In this document: positions 7,923 through 17,349 of the stretch, piece after piece
Layout: each line of letters starts with the position of its first letter
Position numbering within the stretch: the first letter of the stretch is position 1
Source: Massilia sp. CFBP 13721
Lineage (GTDB): Bacteria; Pseudomonadota; Gammaproteobacteria; Burkholderiales; Burkholderiaceae_D
Assembly: GCF_014842025.1 (NCBI RefSeq)
Contig: NZ_JACYUY010000011.1
Coordinates: 1 to 64,000 of the forward strand
DNA length: 64,000 bases
Direction: 5' to 3'
The notes under the pieces: model-generated
What the model was told of the DNA's origin: nothing
What the model saw: the letters and a program-made list of their open reading frames with translations, nothing else
Databases searched by the model: none
Position numbers and translations under genes: made by a program

Positions 7923-8414
7923 ATGCCTGCAGAAAAAACACCTGACGCACGGGGCGAGATGCTCGATTTGTACGATCACCCGGGCCATTTGCTGCGGCGC
8001 GCCCAGCAGATTTCGGTGTCGATTTTTTACGACGAAATGGGGGGCGAACTCACGCCGGTGCAGTATGCGATCCTGAGCCGGCTGGCCGAGCATCCCGGCA
8101 TCGACCAGGTGTCATTGGCCGGACTGGCGGCGATCGATACCTCGACCGGCGCTACCGTTTGCGCCCGGCTCGAGGAAAAAGGCTTGCTCGAGCGGCGCGT
8201 GATTCCGCACAACCGGCGCCAGCGCGCCTTGACCATCACGACCGCCGGCCAGGGCGTGCTCGATGCGCTGGTGCCGGGGGCGCAGCGCTTGCGGCAGCGC
8301 TTGCTCGATCCCTTGAGCGTGGAGGAGCAACGGGTGTTCATGACGTTGCTGGCGAAGCTGGTGAACGAGAATAACGAGCAGAGCCGGGCGCCGCTGGCGG
8401 TGCCGGAGAAGTAA
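7923..8414 (+). CDS. MarR-family regulator of vanAB (inferred)
   Basis: A 163-residue MarR-type winged-helix repressor. The DNA-binding region runs from QVSLAGLAAIDTSTGATVCARLEEKGLLERR into the beta-wing N-RRQRALTITTAG (positions about 60-105), with a dimer-forming C-terminal helix. It diverges from vanA with the palindrome at 7817-7832 between them, so it probably senses vanillate or a related acid. Many other vanAB operons use a GntR-type VanR, so a MarR protein here is a different solution. The sequence cannot tell which ligand it binds. Confidence 0.88.
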   Translation: MPAEKTPDARGEMLDLYDHPGHLLRRAQQISVSIFYDEMGGELTPVQYAILSRLAEHPGIDQVSLAGLAAIDTSTGATVCARLEEKGLLERRVIPHNRRQRALTITTAGQGVLDALVPGAQRLRQRLLDPLSVEEQRVFMTLLAKLVNENNEQSRAPLAVPEK

Positions 8415-8429
8415 GCCGTTTTCGTATTT

Positions 8430-8566
8430 CGTAGGGTGACTCCGTCCACGCGTTCACCGGTCGATCATCGTTGCATTCTCCGTGAATCGATCCGCATGCG
8501 CATGTGGGGCTGTTGCCTGCGCTGCTATCGGCATCTTTAATCCGCGTGGACGGAGTCCACCCTACG
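8430..8566. repeat. GTAGGGTGG-family hairpin repeat, locus 3
   Basis: CGTAGGGTGACTCCGTCCACGC starts at 8430 and the inverse copy CGCGTGGACGGAGTCC...CTACG ends at 8566. It occupies most of the 218-bp gap between the convergent MarR and receptor genes. Apart from this I see nothing in the gap. Confidence 0.8.
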
Positions 8567-8632
8567 GGAAACGGTACGGGCCGCTACGCGGAACGAGAAG
8601 CCCGTTCATGCGCAGCCGGCCGATGCAATCGA

Positions 8633-9817
8633 TCACTCCACGCCTGGATCCTTGAACTTCTCCACCTTGTCGAACTCGACGTTGTACACCCCACCCTGCC
8701 CCTGCTCGGCCTTGCGGATATACACCGTCTGGACGATGTCGCGCGTGGCCGGGTCGATCGTGACCGGGCCGCGTACGCTGGTCCAGGACTGGCCTTTCAT
8801 CGCTTCCAGCAGCTTCGGTCCGCTGCTGTCGCCGTTGGTCTTCTTCAGCGCGGCGTACAGCAGGTGCATGCCGTCGTAGGCGCCGACGGCGTGGAAGTTG
8901 GGGCGCATGTTCTTGTTCGCCTTGGTGAACGCGGCCACGAAGGCCTTGTTTTCCGGCGACGGGTGCGCGGCCGAATAGTGGTGGCTGCTGACCACGCCCA
9001 CGGCGGCCGGGCCGATGCTCGGCATCAGGTCGTCATCGAGCACGTCGCCGGTGGCGATCAGGCGGATGCCGGCTTGTGCGAGGCCGCGGTCGGTGAACTG
9101 CTTCAGCACGGCGGCGCCTTCGCCCGAGGGCACGAAAACAAACAATGCATCCGGTTTTGCGTCTTTCACGCGCGCCAGGAAAGGCGAATAGTCGGGGTTG
9201 CGCAGCGGCGCGCGCAGCGAGGCGACGATCTTGCCGCCGGCTTTCGTGAAGTCTTTCACGAACACCTTTTCGGCGTCGATGCCGGGGCCGTAGTCGGAAA
9301 CGAAGGTGACCACCGACTTGATCTTGTTCTTGGCCGCCCACTGCGCCATCGGCGCGGTGACTTGCGCCAGCGTGAAGCCGGTGCGCACGATGTAGGGCGA
9401 GCGCTGCGGAATCACCGAGGTGGCTGCGTTCATGACGATCATCGGTACCTTGGCCTGGGTCGCGACTGGGGCGGCGGCAAAGGCGAGCGGGGTCAGGCCG
9501 AAGCCGGCCAGCACCTGCACCTTGTCGCGCGCGACCAGCTCCTGGGCGATGCGCTTGGTGACGTCGGGCGAGACGCCGCCGTCGTCCTTGAGGATGATCT
9601 GTACCGGACGGCCGGCGACGGTGGCGCCGTTCTGCTGCAGGAACAGCTTGACCGCGGCGTCGACCTGGCGGCCGGTGGAGGCGAAGGGGCCGGACATGGG
9701 GACGATCAGGCCGACCTTGATCGGGTCGGCGGCGTGGGCCAGGTTGGAGGCGAGGCCGGCGGACAGAATTGCGGCGCCGAGGACGATATGGCGGCGGGTG
9801 GTGTTCAGGTAGTTCAA
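8633..9817 (-). CDS. ABC transporter substrate-binding protein (Liv/aromatic type), copy 1
   Basis: Periplasmic binding protein of the LivK-like family, 394 residues. A signal peptide (RRHIVLGAAILSAGLASNLAHA) precedes the mature start ADPIKVGLIVPMSGPF. The TTG at 9817 is preferred since GAGGAGAC lies 5-6 bp ahead; the ATG 33 bp upstream has no ribosome site. It lies downstream of livFGMH in the same direction, separated by a repeat, and is probably its receptor. Relatives of this clade bind aromatic acids such as benzoates and cinnamates, which suits the neighbourhood. Two paralogues are at 18655 and 47632; all share a C-terminal RGP..IDP.TRDIVQ..YIR-type block. Confidence 0.9.
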   Translation of the reverse strand: MNYLNTTRRHIVLGAAILSAGLASNLAHAADPIKVGLIVPMSGPFASTGRQVDAAVKLFLQQNGATVAGRPVQIILKDDGGVSPDVTKRIAQELVARDKVQVLAGFGLTPLAFAAAPVATQAKVPMIVMNAATSVIPQRSPYIVRTGFTLAQVTAPMAQWAAKNKIKSVVTFVSDYGPGIDAEKVFVKDFTKAGGKIVASLRAPLRNPDYSPFLARVKDAKPDALFVFVPSGEGAAVLKQFTDRGLAQAGIRLIATGDVLDDDLMPSIGPAAVGVVSSHHYSAAHPSPENKAFVAAFTKANKNMRPNFHAVGAYDGMHLLYAALKKTNGDSSGPKLLEAMKGQSWTSVRGPVTIDPATRDIVQTVYIRKAEQGQGGVYNVEFDKVEKFKDPGVE

Positions 9818-9860
9818 GGTGTGTCTCCTCTTTTTTATGGGTGCGTCCAAAGACGCATTT

Positions 9861-10068
9861 GTAGGGCGGGCATGCCCGCGTGATACGTGGCGGCGAGATC
9901 GTCGAACACGACATCGGAGCCGTCACGTATCACCGCGTGGACTCAGGAGTCCACCCTACGTACTTGCGCGAACACGTAGGGCGGGCATGTCCGCGTGATA
10001 CGCACGGCGAGATCGTCGAGCACGACATCGGAGCCGGTACGTATCACGGCGGGCATGCCCGCCCTACG
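9861..10068. repeat. Two tandem GTAGGGCGG-family repeat units, locus 4
   Basis: Two ~95-bp units, 9861-9960 and 9975-10068, each begin GTAGGGCGGGCATG.CCGCGTGATACG and end with an inverted copy ...CGTATCAC.GCG.. ..CCCTACG, with a near-identical core (GGCGAGATCGTCGA.CACGACATCGGAGCC). The stems use GGGCATGCCC or GGACTC..GAGTCC in place of GGACTCCGTCC. The end of the second unit overlaps livF and supplies its stop codon at 10064-10066. Confidence 0.85.
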
Positions 10069-10765
10069 CGACGGCGACTAACCGGTCGAGCTTCTCGCCA
10101 TCGGCCAGCAAACTGGCTGAATCGGAGTCATGGACGATGCGGCCACGGTCCAGCACGATCGCGCGCGAGGTCAGCGACAGCGCCAGGCGCGCGTGCTGTT
10201 CGACCACGATCACCGACATGCCCTCTTCCGCCACCAGCTTCCTGATCACACGCACCAGTTCCTGCACGATGATCGGCGCCAGGCCTTCCATCGGTTCGTC
10301 GAGCAGCAGGATGCGCGGGTTGGTCATCAGGGCGCGGGCGATGGCAAGCATTTGCTGTTCGCCGCCGGAGAGCTGGTTGCCCATGTTGGCGCGCCGTTCG
10401 TGCAGGCGCGGGAAGATCTCGTAGATCTTCGCCAGGTTCCACGGCCCGGGACGCTCGACCACGGTCAGGTGCTCCTCGACCGTCAGCGAAGGGAACATGT
10501 GGCGTTCCTGCGGCACCCAGCCCAGGCCCGAGCGCGAGCGTTTATAGGTCGGCACGCGCGCGATGTCGGCGCCACCCCAGCGGATCGAACCCTTGTGCAG
10601 GCGCGTCAGGCCCATCAGCGTGACCAACAGACTGGTCTTGCCGACGCCGTTCCGGCCCAGGAGCGCCAGGCTGTCGCCTTCGTTCATCGTAAACGACACG
10701 TCTTCCAGCACGATCGATTCGCCGTAGCCGGCGGTGACGCCGTTCAATGCCAGCAATTCAGCCAT
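10064..10765 (-). CDS. livF: ABC transporter ATPase, LivF type
   Basis: One of two cytoplasmic ATPases driving the Liv-type importer. The 233-residue protein has Walker A GRNGVGKTS (about residues 38-46), signature LSGGEQQ and Walker B ILLLDEP followed by EGLAP, the LivF hallmark. It overlaps livG by 8 bp. The last codons GTC GCG TAG run straight into the repeat at 9975-10068, whose GTAGGG edge forms the stop. Substrate is most likely an aromatic acid, given pcaFJI upstream. Confidence 0.93.
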   Translation of the reverse strand: MAELLALNGVTAGYGESIVLEDVSFTMNEGDSLALLGRNGVGKTSLLVTLMGLTRLHKGSIRWGGADIARVPTYKRSRSGLGWVPQERHMFPSLTVEEHLTVVERPGPWNLAKIYEIFPRLHERRANMGNQLSGGEQQMLAIARALMTNPRILLLDEPMEGLAPIIVQELVRVIRKLVAEEGMSVIVVEQHARLALSLTSRAIVLDRGRIVHDSDSASLLADGEKLDRLVAVA

Positions 10766-11510
10766 GTTCGGCCTCCCCCAGATAGACTTCCTTCACACGC
10801 GGGTCGGCGGCGATTTCGTCCGGCGTCCCTTCGGTCAGCACCTTGCCGCCCACCAGCACCGTGATGCGGTCGGCAAAGCGGAACACCAGGCCCATGTCGT
10901 GCTCGATGAAGAGCACGGTGACGTCGCGCGGCAGGCCGGCGATGACTTCGAACAGCTCCTTGGATTCAAGCGAGGGAATGCCGGCGGCCGGTTCGTCCAG
11001 CAGCAGGATCTTCGGCTTGGTCGCCAGCGCCAGCGCGATCTCGACCAGGCGCTGCTTGCCGTAAGCCATGCTGCGGGTGATGGAATTCGCCTCTTTGGTC
11101 AGCTTCAGGGTCGCCAGCAGGGCCATCGCTTCGTCGACCACGTCGGCGTGGTTCTCGACCGTCTTCCACCATACTTTCTGCAGGCCGCGCCGTTCGCAGA
11201 TCGCCAGCACCACCGATTCGAGCACGGTCATGCCCGCGAACAGGGTGTTGATCTGGAAGGTGCGCGTCATGCCGAGTTTCACGCGCTCGTGCTGCGGCAG
11301 CTTCGTGATGTTCTGGTCGCCCAGCCAGACCGCGCCGCTGGTCGGCGGGAAGCCGCCGGTCAGCAGGTTGATGAAGGTGGTCTTGCCGGCGCCGTTCGGA
11401 CCGATCAGCGCATGGCGCGCGCCGGGCTCGAAGTTCAGCGTGATGTCGGTGTTCGCCTTGAAGCCGCCCCATTGCTTCGAGAGGCCTTCGGTACGGAGCG
11501 TGTTCGTCAT
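10758..11510 (-). CDS. livG: ABC transporter ATPase, LivG type
   Basis: Second ATPase of the importer, 250 residues. Walker A is GPNGAGKTT (about 37-45), Walker B is ILLLDEPAAG, and the switch histidine is in FIEHDMG. The ABC signature is the degenerate YGKQR (in SMAYGKQRLVEIALAL), seen in many LivG proteins. Its start overlaps the livM stop by 4 bp and its end overlaps livF by 8 bp, so the four transporter genes form a tightly coupled block. Confidence 0.93.
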   Translation of the reverse strand: MTNTLRTEGLSKQWGGFKANTDITLNFEPGARHALIGPNGAGKTTFINLLTGGFPPTSGAVWLGDQNITKLPQHERVKLGMTRTFQINTLFAGMTVLESVVLAICERRGLQKVWWKTVENHADVVDEAMALLATLKLTKEANSITRSMAYGKQRLVEIALALATKPKILLLDEPAAGIPSLESKELFEVIAGLPRDVTVLFIEHDMGLVFRFADRITVLVGGKVLTEGTPDEIAADPRVKEVYLGEAEHG

Positions 11511-12562
11511 GCTGCCTCCTTGCGTCGCTTGTTACCCACAATACGGGCGTAAATCTTCTCCGCGCCACCCATGATGCCCCCGCGTGCGAACAGCACGATC
11601 AGCACCAAGAACAGACCGATGTAGAACTGCCAGTAGGCCGGATCCAGGCCCGAGATCTTGTCCTGCGCGATCATGAACACGGCCGCGCCGATCAGCGCGC
11701 CGTACAGGCGCCCGGTACCGCCCAGCACCAGCATGATCAGCAGTTCCGCCGAGCGCGGAAAGCCAAGCACGTCGAGGCCGACGAACTGGGTCGTCTGCGC
11801 CAGCAGCGCACCGGCCACGCCGGCGACCGCGGCGGCGACGGTGAAGATCGTTTTCAGGCGGCGGTCGACGTGGGCGCCGATGGCCGGCATGCGCCGCCCG
11901 CCTTCGCGGATGCCGCGCAGCGACATGCCGAAGGGCGAATTGACCAGCCGGCGCAGCACCACGAACAGGATGAACAGCACGCCGAAGCTGTACCAGAAGG
12001 CGGTCTTGCCGAACAGGTCGAACTCGAACTGGCCGAACAAATTCCCCATCACCATCCCCGACAGGCCGTCGACGCCGCCGGTGATGAAGGCGGCTTTATT
12101 CGCCGCCTCGAACAGCATCAGGCCGATGCCGAGCGTGACCATCAGGCGCGCCAGGTCCTGGCCGCGCACCACCAGGAAGCTGACGATGAAGCCGGCGATG
12201 CCGGCGACGAGCGCGGCCGCCAGCAGGCCGGAAATCGGTTCGCCCCAGCCATGCACCGACAGCAGGCCGGCGGTGTAGGCGCCGAGCCCGAAGAAGGCGG
12301 CATGGCCGAGCGAGACGATGCCGGCATAGCCCAGGATCAGGTCGAGCGAGAGCGCGAACAGGCCGATGATCATGATCTGGCTGATCAGGACCAGGTAGTC
12401 GGGGAACAGGAAATAGGACGCCACCGGCAGCAGCCAAAACACGATTTCGAGCGGCTTCCAGCGGTCGTTCGGCAGGCGCAGCGCGGAGCGGTCGACAGCG
12501 GTTGCGGCAGCGGCCCCGGTGTTGCCGTCGGATTTCAGGATCGAAGTGGAACGGACGTTCAT
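11507..12562 (-). CDS. livM: ABC transporter permease, LivM type
   Basis: Inner-membrane permease of 351 residues. After a roughly 40-residue polar N-terminus there are about ten hydrophobic segments, and the LivM/LivH motif SLGHAAFFGLGAYTAGLL lies near residue 85. The EAA-like loop around RGIREGGRRMPAIG contacts the ATPases. It overlaps livH by 4 bp (ATGA). The long N-terminal extension is common in LivM proteins. Confidence 0.92.
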   Translation of the reverse strand: MNVRSTSILKSDGNTGAAAATAVDRSALRLPNDRWKPLEIVFWLLPVASYFLFPDYLVLISQIMIIGLFALSLDLILGYAGIVSLGHAAFFGLGAYTAGLLSVHGWGEPISGLLAAALVAGIAGFIVSFLVVRGQDLARLMVTLGIGLMLFEAANKAAFITGGVDGLSGMVMGNLFGQFEFDLFGKTAFWYSFGVLFILFVVLRRLVNSPFGMSLRGIREGGRRMPAIGAHVDRRLKTIFTVAAAVAGVAGALLAQTTQFVGLDVLGFPRSAELLIMLVLGGTGRLYGALIGAAVFMIAQDKISGLDPAYWQFYIGLFLVLIVLFARGGIMGGAEKIYARIVGNKRRKEAA

Positions 12563-13425
12563 GCTTTCCTCCGCACGAGACCAAACGGGAACAGGATCAA
12601 CAGCACCACCATCAGCGTATAGATGACAAAGGCGCCCACTTCCGGCACGTAGTACTTGCCGGCGACGTCGAACACGCCCAGGATCAGCGCGGCGATCAGC
12701 GGCCCCTTGATGGAACCGGCGCCGCCTACGGCCACGACCAGCAGGAAGTAGACCATGTATTTCACGGGGAAGCTCGGGTCCAGGCCCAGCACGTCGATGC
12801 CCAGGCCCCCGCCCAGCCCGGCCAGGCCGGAGCCGAGGGCGAAGGTCAGCGAAAAGACGCGGCTGACGTTGATGCCCAGGCCGGCGGCGGCGGTCTGGTT
12901 GTCGACCGAGGCGCGGATCTGGGCGCCGAAGCGGGTACGCTCGATCAGCAGGTAGAGGCCGAGCGTGACCAGCACCACGATGCCGATCAGGAACAGGCGG
13001 TAGGAACCGAGGTCCAGCCCCAGCACGTGCACCTGGCCGCGCAGCCAGTCCGGCAGGTTGACCGGCTGCTGGGTCGGGCCGAACAGGAAAGTCGCGCCGG
13101 CCACCGCCATGAAGGTCAGGCCGATCGAGAACAGCACCTGGTCGAGGTGGGTCGCCTGGTACAGCTGGCGGTACAGGGTGCGTTCCAGCACCAGGCCGAC
13201 CACGGCCGCGGCGATGAAGGCGAGCGGCAGCGTGGCGAGGAAAGGCATGCCGAGCTTTTGCAGCAGGGTCACGCAGACGTAGCCGCCGACCATGGCGAAT
13301 GCGCCGTGCGCCAGGTTAATGAAGTTCATCATGCCCATCGTGACCGAGAGGCCGACGCTGATCAGGAATAAGAGGCTGCCGTAGGCAATCCCGTCGAAGA
13401 GCACGCCAATGAAATTTCCGATCAT
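12559..13425 (-). CDS. livH: ABC transporter permease, LivH type
   Basis: Companion inner-membrane permease of 288 residues with about eight hydrophobic segments and the LivH motif NLAHGAFAMVGGYV near residue 37. It is the first gene of the livHMGF block. It starts 116 bp beyond the pcaF stop on the same strand; the gap holds a hairpin (13498-13524) but no repeat of the GTAGGG family, so the transporter may be transcribed with pcaIJF. Confidence 0.92.
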   Translation of the reverse strand: MIGNFIGVLFDGIAYGSLLFLISVGLSVTMGMMNFINLAHGAFAMVGGYVCVTLLQKLGMPFLATLPLAFIAAAVVGLVLERTLYRQLYQATHLDQVLFSIGLTFMAVAGATFLFGPTQQPVNLPDWLRGQVHVLGLDLGSYRLFLIGIVVLVTLGLYLLIERTRFGAQIRASVDNQTAAAGLGINVSRVFSLTFALGSGLAGLGGGLGIDVLGLDPSFPVKYMVYFLLVVAVGGAGSIKGPLIAALILGVFDVAGKYYVPEVGAFVIYTLMVVLLILFPFGLVRRKA

Positions 13426-13497
13426 GGCCGCCCCCCTTGTCGTTGGTGCTGGTTCATGCTTTGTCTCCTGCCTTGATGTTTGATGCTGCTGCAGCCT

Positions 13498-13524
13498 TGA
13501 CCCGCGCCTCAGATTCGCGGGTCA
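13498..13524 (-). terminator. Hairpin between pcaF and livH
   Basis: A perfect 9-bp stem, TGACCCGCG (13498-13506) with CGCGGGTCA (13516-13524), and a 9-nt loop. No T-run follows on the minus strand, so it may weaken or stabilise rather than end the pcaIJF message before livHMGF. Confidence 0.5.
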
Positions 13525-13540
13525 GGGTTGGGATTCGGGC

Positions 13541-14743
<1,203 letters not shown>

Positions 14744-14759
14744 GTCTGTTCCTTTCAAT

Positions 14760-15398
14760 TCAAGCTTCAATGAGGCGTGCCGCGGTGGCAGCCTGCAGTT
14801 CTTCGAAGGTGAGGCCCGGCGCCATCTCGACGACGCGCAAGCCATCCGGCGTCACGTCGAGCACGGCCAGGTCGGTATAGATGCGGTTCACGCAGGCCAC
14901 GCCGGTCAGCGGGTAGGTGCATGCGGGGACGATCTTGCTCTCCCCGGTCTTGGTCTGGTGGTCCATCATTACGTAGACCTTCTTGGCGCCGAGCGCCAGG
15001 TCCATGGCGCCGCCGACCGCCGGGATCGCGTCCGGCGCGCCGGTATGCCAGTTGGCCAGGTCGCCCTGTTCCGACACCTGGAAGGCGCCGAGCACGCAGA
15101 TGTCGAGGTGGCCGCCGCGCATCATGGCGAACGAATCGGCGTGGTGGAAGTAGGCGCCGCCGGTGAGGATGGTCACGGGCTGCTTGCCGGCGTTGATCAG
15201 GTCCTCGTCTTCCTCGCCTTCGGCCGGGGCCGGGCCCATGCCGAGCAAGCCGTTTTCGCTGTGCAGGAAGACTTCGCGGTCGGCGGGCAGGAAGTTGGCG
15301 ACTTTGGTCGGCAAGCCGATGCCGAGGTTGACGTAGGCGCCCTCGAAGATGTCCTGGGCAACGCGGGCCGCGATCTGGTCTCTCGTAAACTTGCTCAT
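14760..15398 (-). CDS. pcaJ: 3-Oxoadipate CoA-transferase subunit B
   Basis: Beta chain of the enzyme that moves CoA from succinyl-CoA to 3-oxoadipate. The 212-residue protein contains the active-site glutamate in HSENGLLGMGP (about residue 48) and GGAMDLALGAKKVYV. Its start overlaps the pcaI stop as ATGA. Acetoacetate CoA-transferase is closely related; the neighbouring pcaF and pcaR favour the oxoadipate role. Confidence 0.93.
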   Translation of the reverse strand: MSKFTRDQIAARVAQDIFEGAYVNLGIGLPTKVANFLPADREVFLHSENGLLGMGPAPAEGEEDEDLINAGKQPVTILTGGAYFHHADSFAMMRGGHLDICVLGAFQVSEQGDLANWHTGAPDAIPAVGGAMDLALGAKKVYVMMDHQTKTGESKIVPACTYPLTGVACVNRIYTDLAVLDVTPDGLRVVEMAPGLTFEELQAATAARLIEA

Positions 15399-16060
15399 GC
15401 TGCCTCCTTCACCACGCGCTGGACAAAAATGCCCGGCGTGACGATGTTTTCCGGATCGATCTCGCCGAGTTCGACGATCTCGTTCACCTGGGCGATGGCG
15501 ACCTTGGCGGCCATCGCCATGATCGGACCGAAGTTGCGCGCCGTCTTGCGGTACACGAGGTTGCCCCAGCGGTCCCCCTTTAACGCCTTGATCAGCGCAA
15601 AGTCGGCGTGGATGGGCGACTCGAGCACGTAGTGGCGGCCGTCGATCAGGCGCGTCTCCTTACCCTCGGCCAGCAGGGTGCCATAGCCGGTGGGCGTGAA
15701 AAAGCCGCCGATGCCGGCGCCGGCGGCACGGATGCGCTCGGCCAGGTTGCCTTGCGGGGTCAGTTCGAGTTCGATCTCGCCGGCGCGGTAGAGCGCGTCG
15801 AAATGGTGCGAGTCGGCCTGGCGCGGGAACGAGCAGATGATCTTGCGCACGCGCTTGGCGGCCAGCAGCGCAGCCAGGCCGGTGTCGCCGTTGCCGGCGT
15901 TGTTGTTGACGATGGTGAGGTCGCGCGCGCCTTGCGCGATCAATGCATCGATCAGTTCGGCTGGCATGCCGGCGTTGCCGAAGCCGCCGATCATGACGGT
16001 CGCGCCATCGTGCACGTCGGCGACGGCACGCTCCAGCGATTCATAGGTTTTATCGATCAT
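15395..16060 (-). CDS. pcaI: 3-Oxoadipate CoA-transferase subunit A
   Basis: Alpha chain, 221 residues, with the CoA-binding GGFGNAGMPAELIDAL near residue 25 and NNAGNGDTGLAALL. First gene of pcaIJF, read from a promoter at about 16194-16223 that carries a PcaR box just beyond the expected transcription start. The GNAG form in place of GGFG.CG.P is usual for this class. Diverges from pcaR. Confidence 0.93.
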   Translation of the reverse strand: MIDKTYESLERAVADVHDGATVMIGGFGNAGMPAELIDALIAQGARDLTIVNNNAGNGDTGLAALLAAKRVRKIICSFPRQADSHHFDALYRAGEIELELTPQGNLAERIRAAGAGIGGFFTPTGYGTLLAEGKETRLIDGRHYVLESPIHADFALIKALKGDRWGNLVYRKTARNFGPIMAMAAKVAIAQVNEIVELGEIDPENIVTPGIFVQRVVKEAA

Positions 16061-16146
16061 GTTTCCACCTTGGTGATGTCACCCTGATGCGCACCCTGCA
16101 TGCGGATTCATGTTCGCGCACCTGGAATGTCGCACTTGAAATGATG

Positions 16147-16223
16147 TTGCGGTTGTTCGATAATCGAACTAATGATTGATTACCGCCCAACCAAGTGTAG
16201 TAGCACGCTGGGCGAAAGGTCAA
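16147..16223. promoter_or_regulatory. Divergent pcaI/pcaR promoters with PcaR box
   Basis: The perfect palindrome GTTCGATAATCGAAC lies at 16155-16169 and differs by one base from the PcaR box I recall (GTTCGATAATCGCAC). On the plus strand TTGCGG (16147-16152) and TAATGA (16170-16175) flank it with a 17-bp spacer, so the box fills the spacer of the pcaR promoter. On the minus strand TTGACC (16218-16223) and TACACT (16194-16199), 18 bp apart, form a pcaI promoter with the box about 25 bp downstream of its -10. Confidence 0.75.
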
Positions 16224-16270
16224 GAAAAAAGACCAATCGAAGCGTCCTTCCCTTGCATTAAAATCGCGCC

Positions 16271-17125
16271 ATGACAAATTTGACGAAGCAAGCACCCGAT
16301 TCGGGCAATATCAGTACCGAGGAGCAACTTGAAGAGCGCGAGCTGACAATTGCCGAGCAGATCGACGCCCTCACCGATCCCAGCTTCATGACTTCGCTGG
16401 CGCGCGGCCTGGCCGTGGTGCAAGCCTTCAGCGATTCGCGCAAGCCGCAGACCATTGCCCAGATCAGCCAGAAGACCGGCATCCCGCGCGCCGCCGTGCG
16501 CCGCTGCCTGTTCACGCTGCAACAGCTCGGCTACGTGGAAGCGGAACTGAACAATTTCTCGCTGCGTCCAAAGGTGTTGACCCTTGGCTACTCTTACCTG
16601 TCGTCGACGCCGCTCACCGTCTCCAGCCAGCCCTACCTGAACGCCATCAGCCAGCAGCTGGGCGAATCGTGCTCGCTGGCGGTGCTCGACGACGGCGAAG
16701 TGCTGTACGTGGCGCGCTCGGCCGCTTCGCGGGTGATGTCGGTCGCCTTGAACACCGGCAGCCGCCTGCCCGCCTACTGCACCTCGCTGGGGCGCGTGAT
16801 GCTGGCCCACCTGGCGCCCGCCGCGCTCGACGCCTACTTCGCCAAGGCGCGGCTGCGGCCGATGACCGACAAGACCGTGACCAGCCAGAAGCGCCTGCGC
16901 GAGATCCTGCTGGGCGTGCGCCAGGACGGCTATGCGATCAACGACGAAGAACTCGAACTGGGCCTGCGCTCGATCGCGGTGCCGGTACGCGGCGCCTCGG
17001 GCCAGGTGCTGGCCGCGCTCAACGTCGGCGCCCAGGCCGGCCGCGTGAGCGCCGAGCGCATGCGCGACGAGTTCCTGCCGGTGCTGCAGCGGGGGGCGCA
17101 GGATCTGGCGGTACTGCTGCCGTAG
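16271..17125 (+). CDS. pcaR: IclR-family regulator PcaR
   Basis: A 284-residue IclR activator/repressor of protocatechuate and beta-ketoadipate genes. A ~30-residue acidic leader precedes the winged helix-turn-helix (TIAQISQKTGIPRAAVRR), then the effector domain with AYCTSLGRVMLAHL and EELELGLRSIAVPVRG. It is divergent from pcaI with a near-exact PcaR box between, which supports the name; similar boxes lie at pcaH and at the porin/receptor pair. The last codons CTG CCG TAG run into a GTAGGG repeat whose TAG is the stop codon. Confidence 0.92.
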   Translation: MTNLTKQAPDSGNISTEEQLEERELTIAEQIDALTDPSFMTSLARGLAVVQAFSDSRKPQTIAQISQKTGIPRAAVRRCLFTLQQLGYVEAELNNFSLRPKVLTLGYSYLSSTPLTVSSQPYLNAISQQLGESCSLAVLDDGEVLYVARSAASRVMSVALNTGSRLPAYCTSLGRVMLAHLAPAALDAYFAKARLRPMTDKTVTSQKRLREILLGVRQDGYAINDEELELGLRSIAVPVRGASGQVLAALNVGAQAGRVSAERMRDEFLPVLQRGAQDLAVLLP

Positions 17126-17339
17126 GGTCGGTCCTTACAGCACTAACCGTGATGTACCGTACGGTGGGCATGCCCACCCTACGTGTCACCGCGGCCAACA
17201 ATGTTTTCTGACCGGCGGGCCTCTCGATTCAGTAGGGTGGGCTCTCGAGCCCACGCGGTCGTACCGTTGCGTGCCGCACTCGCAAAAACAGCGTCGGTGC
17301 GCATCGGCCGGACCGCGTGGGCACAGGTGCCCACCCTAC
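17121..17339. repeat. GTAGGGTGG-family hairpin repeats, locus 5
   Basis: Two paired elements between the convergent pcaR and porin genes: 17121-17183 (CGTAGGGTCGGTCC ... GGTGGGCATGCCCACC..ACG) and 17232-17339 (GTAGGGTGGGCTCTCGAGCCCACG ... CGTGGGCACAGGTGCCCACC..AC). The stems GGGCATGCCC, GGGCTCTCGAGCCC and GGGCACAGGTGCCC differ in sequence but all pair. The first edge supplies the pcaR stop codon. Confidence 0.82.
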
Positions 17340-17349
17340 AAATCCTCGG

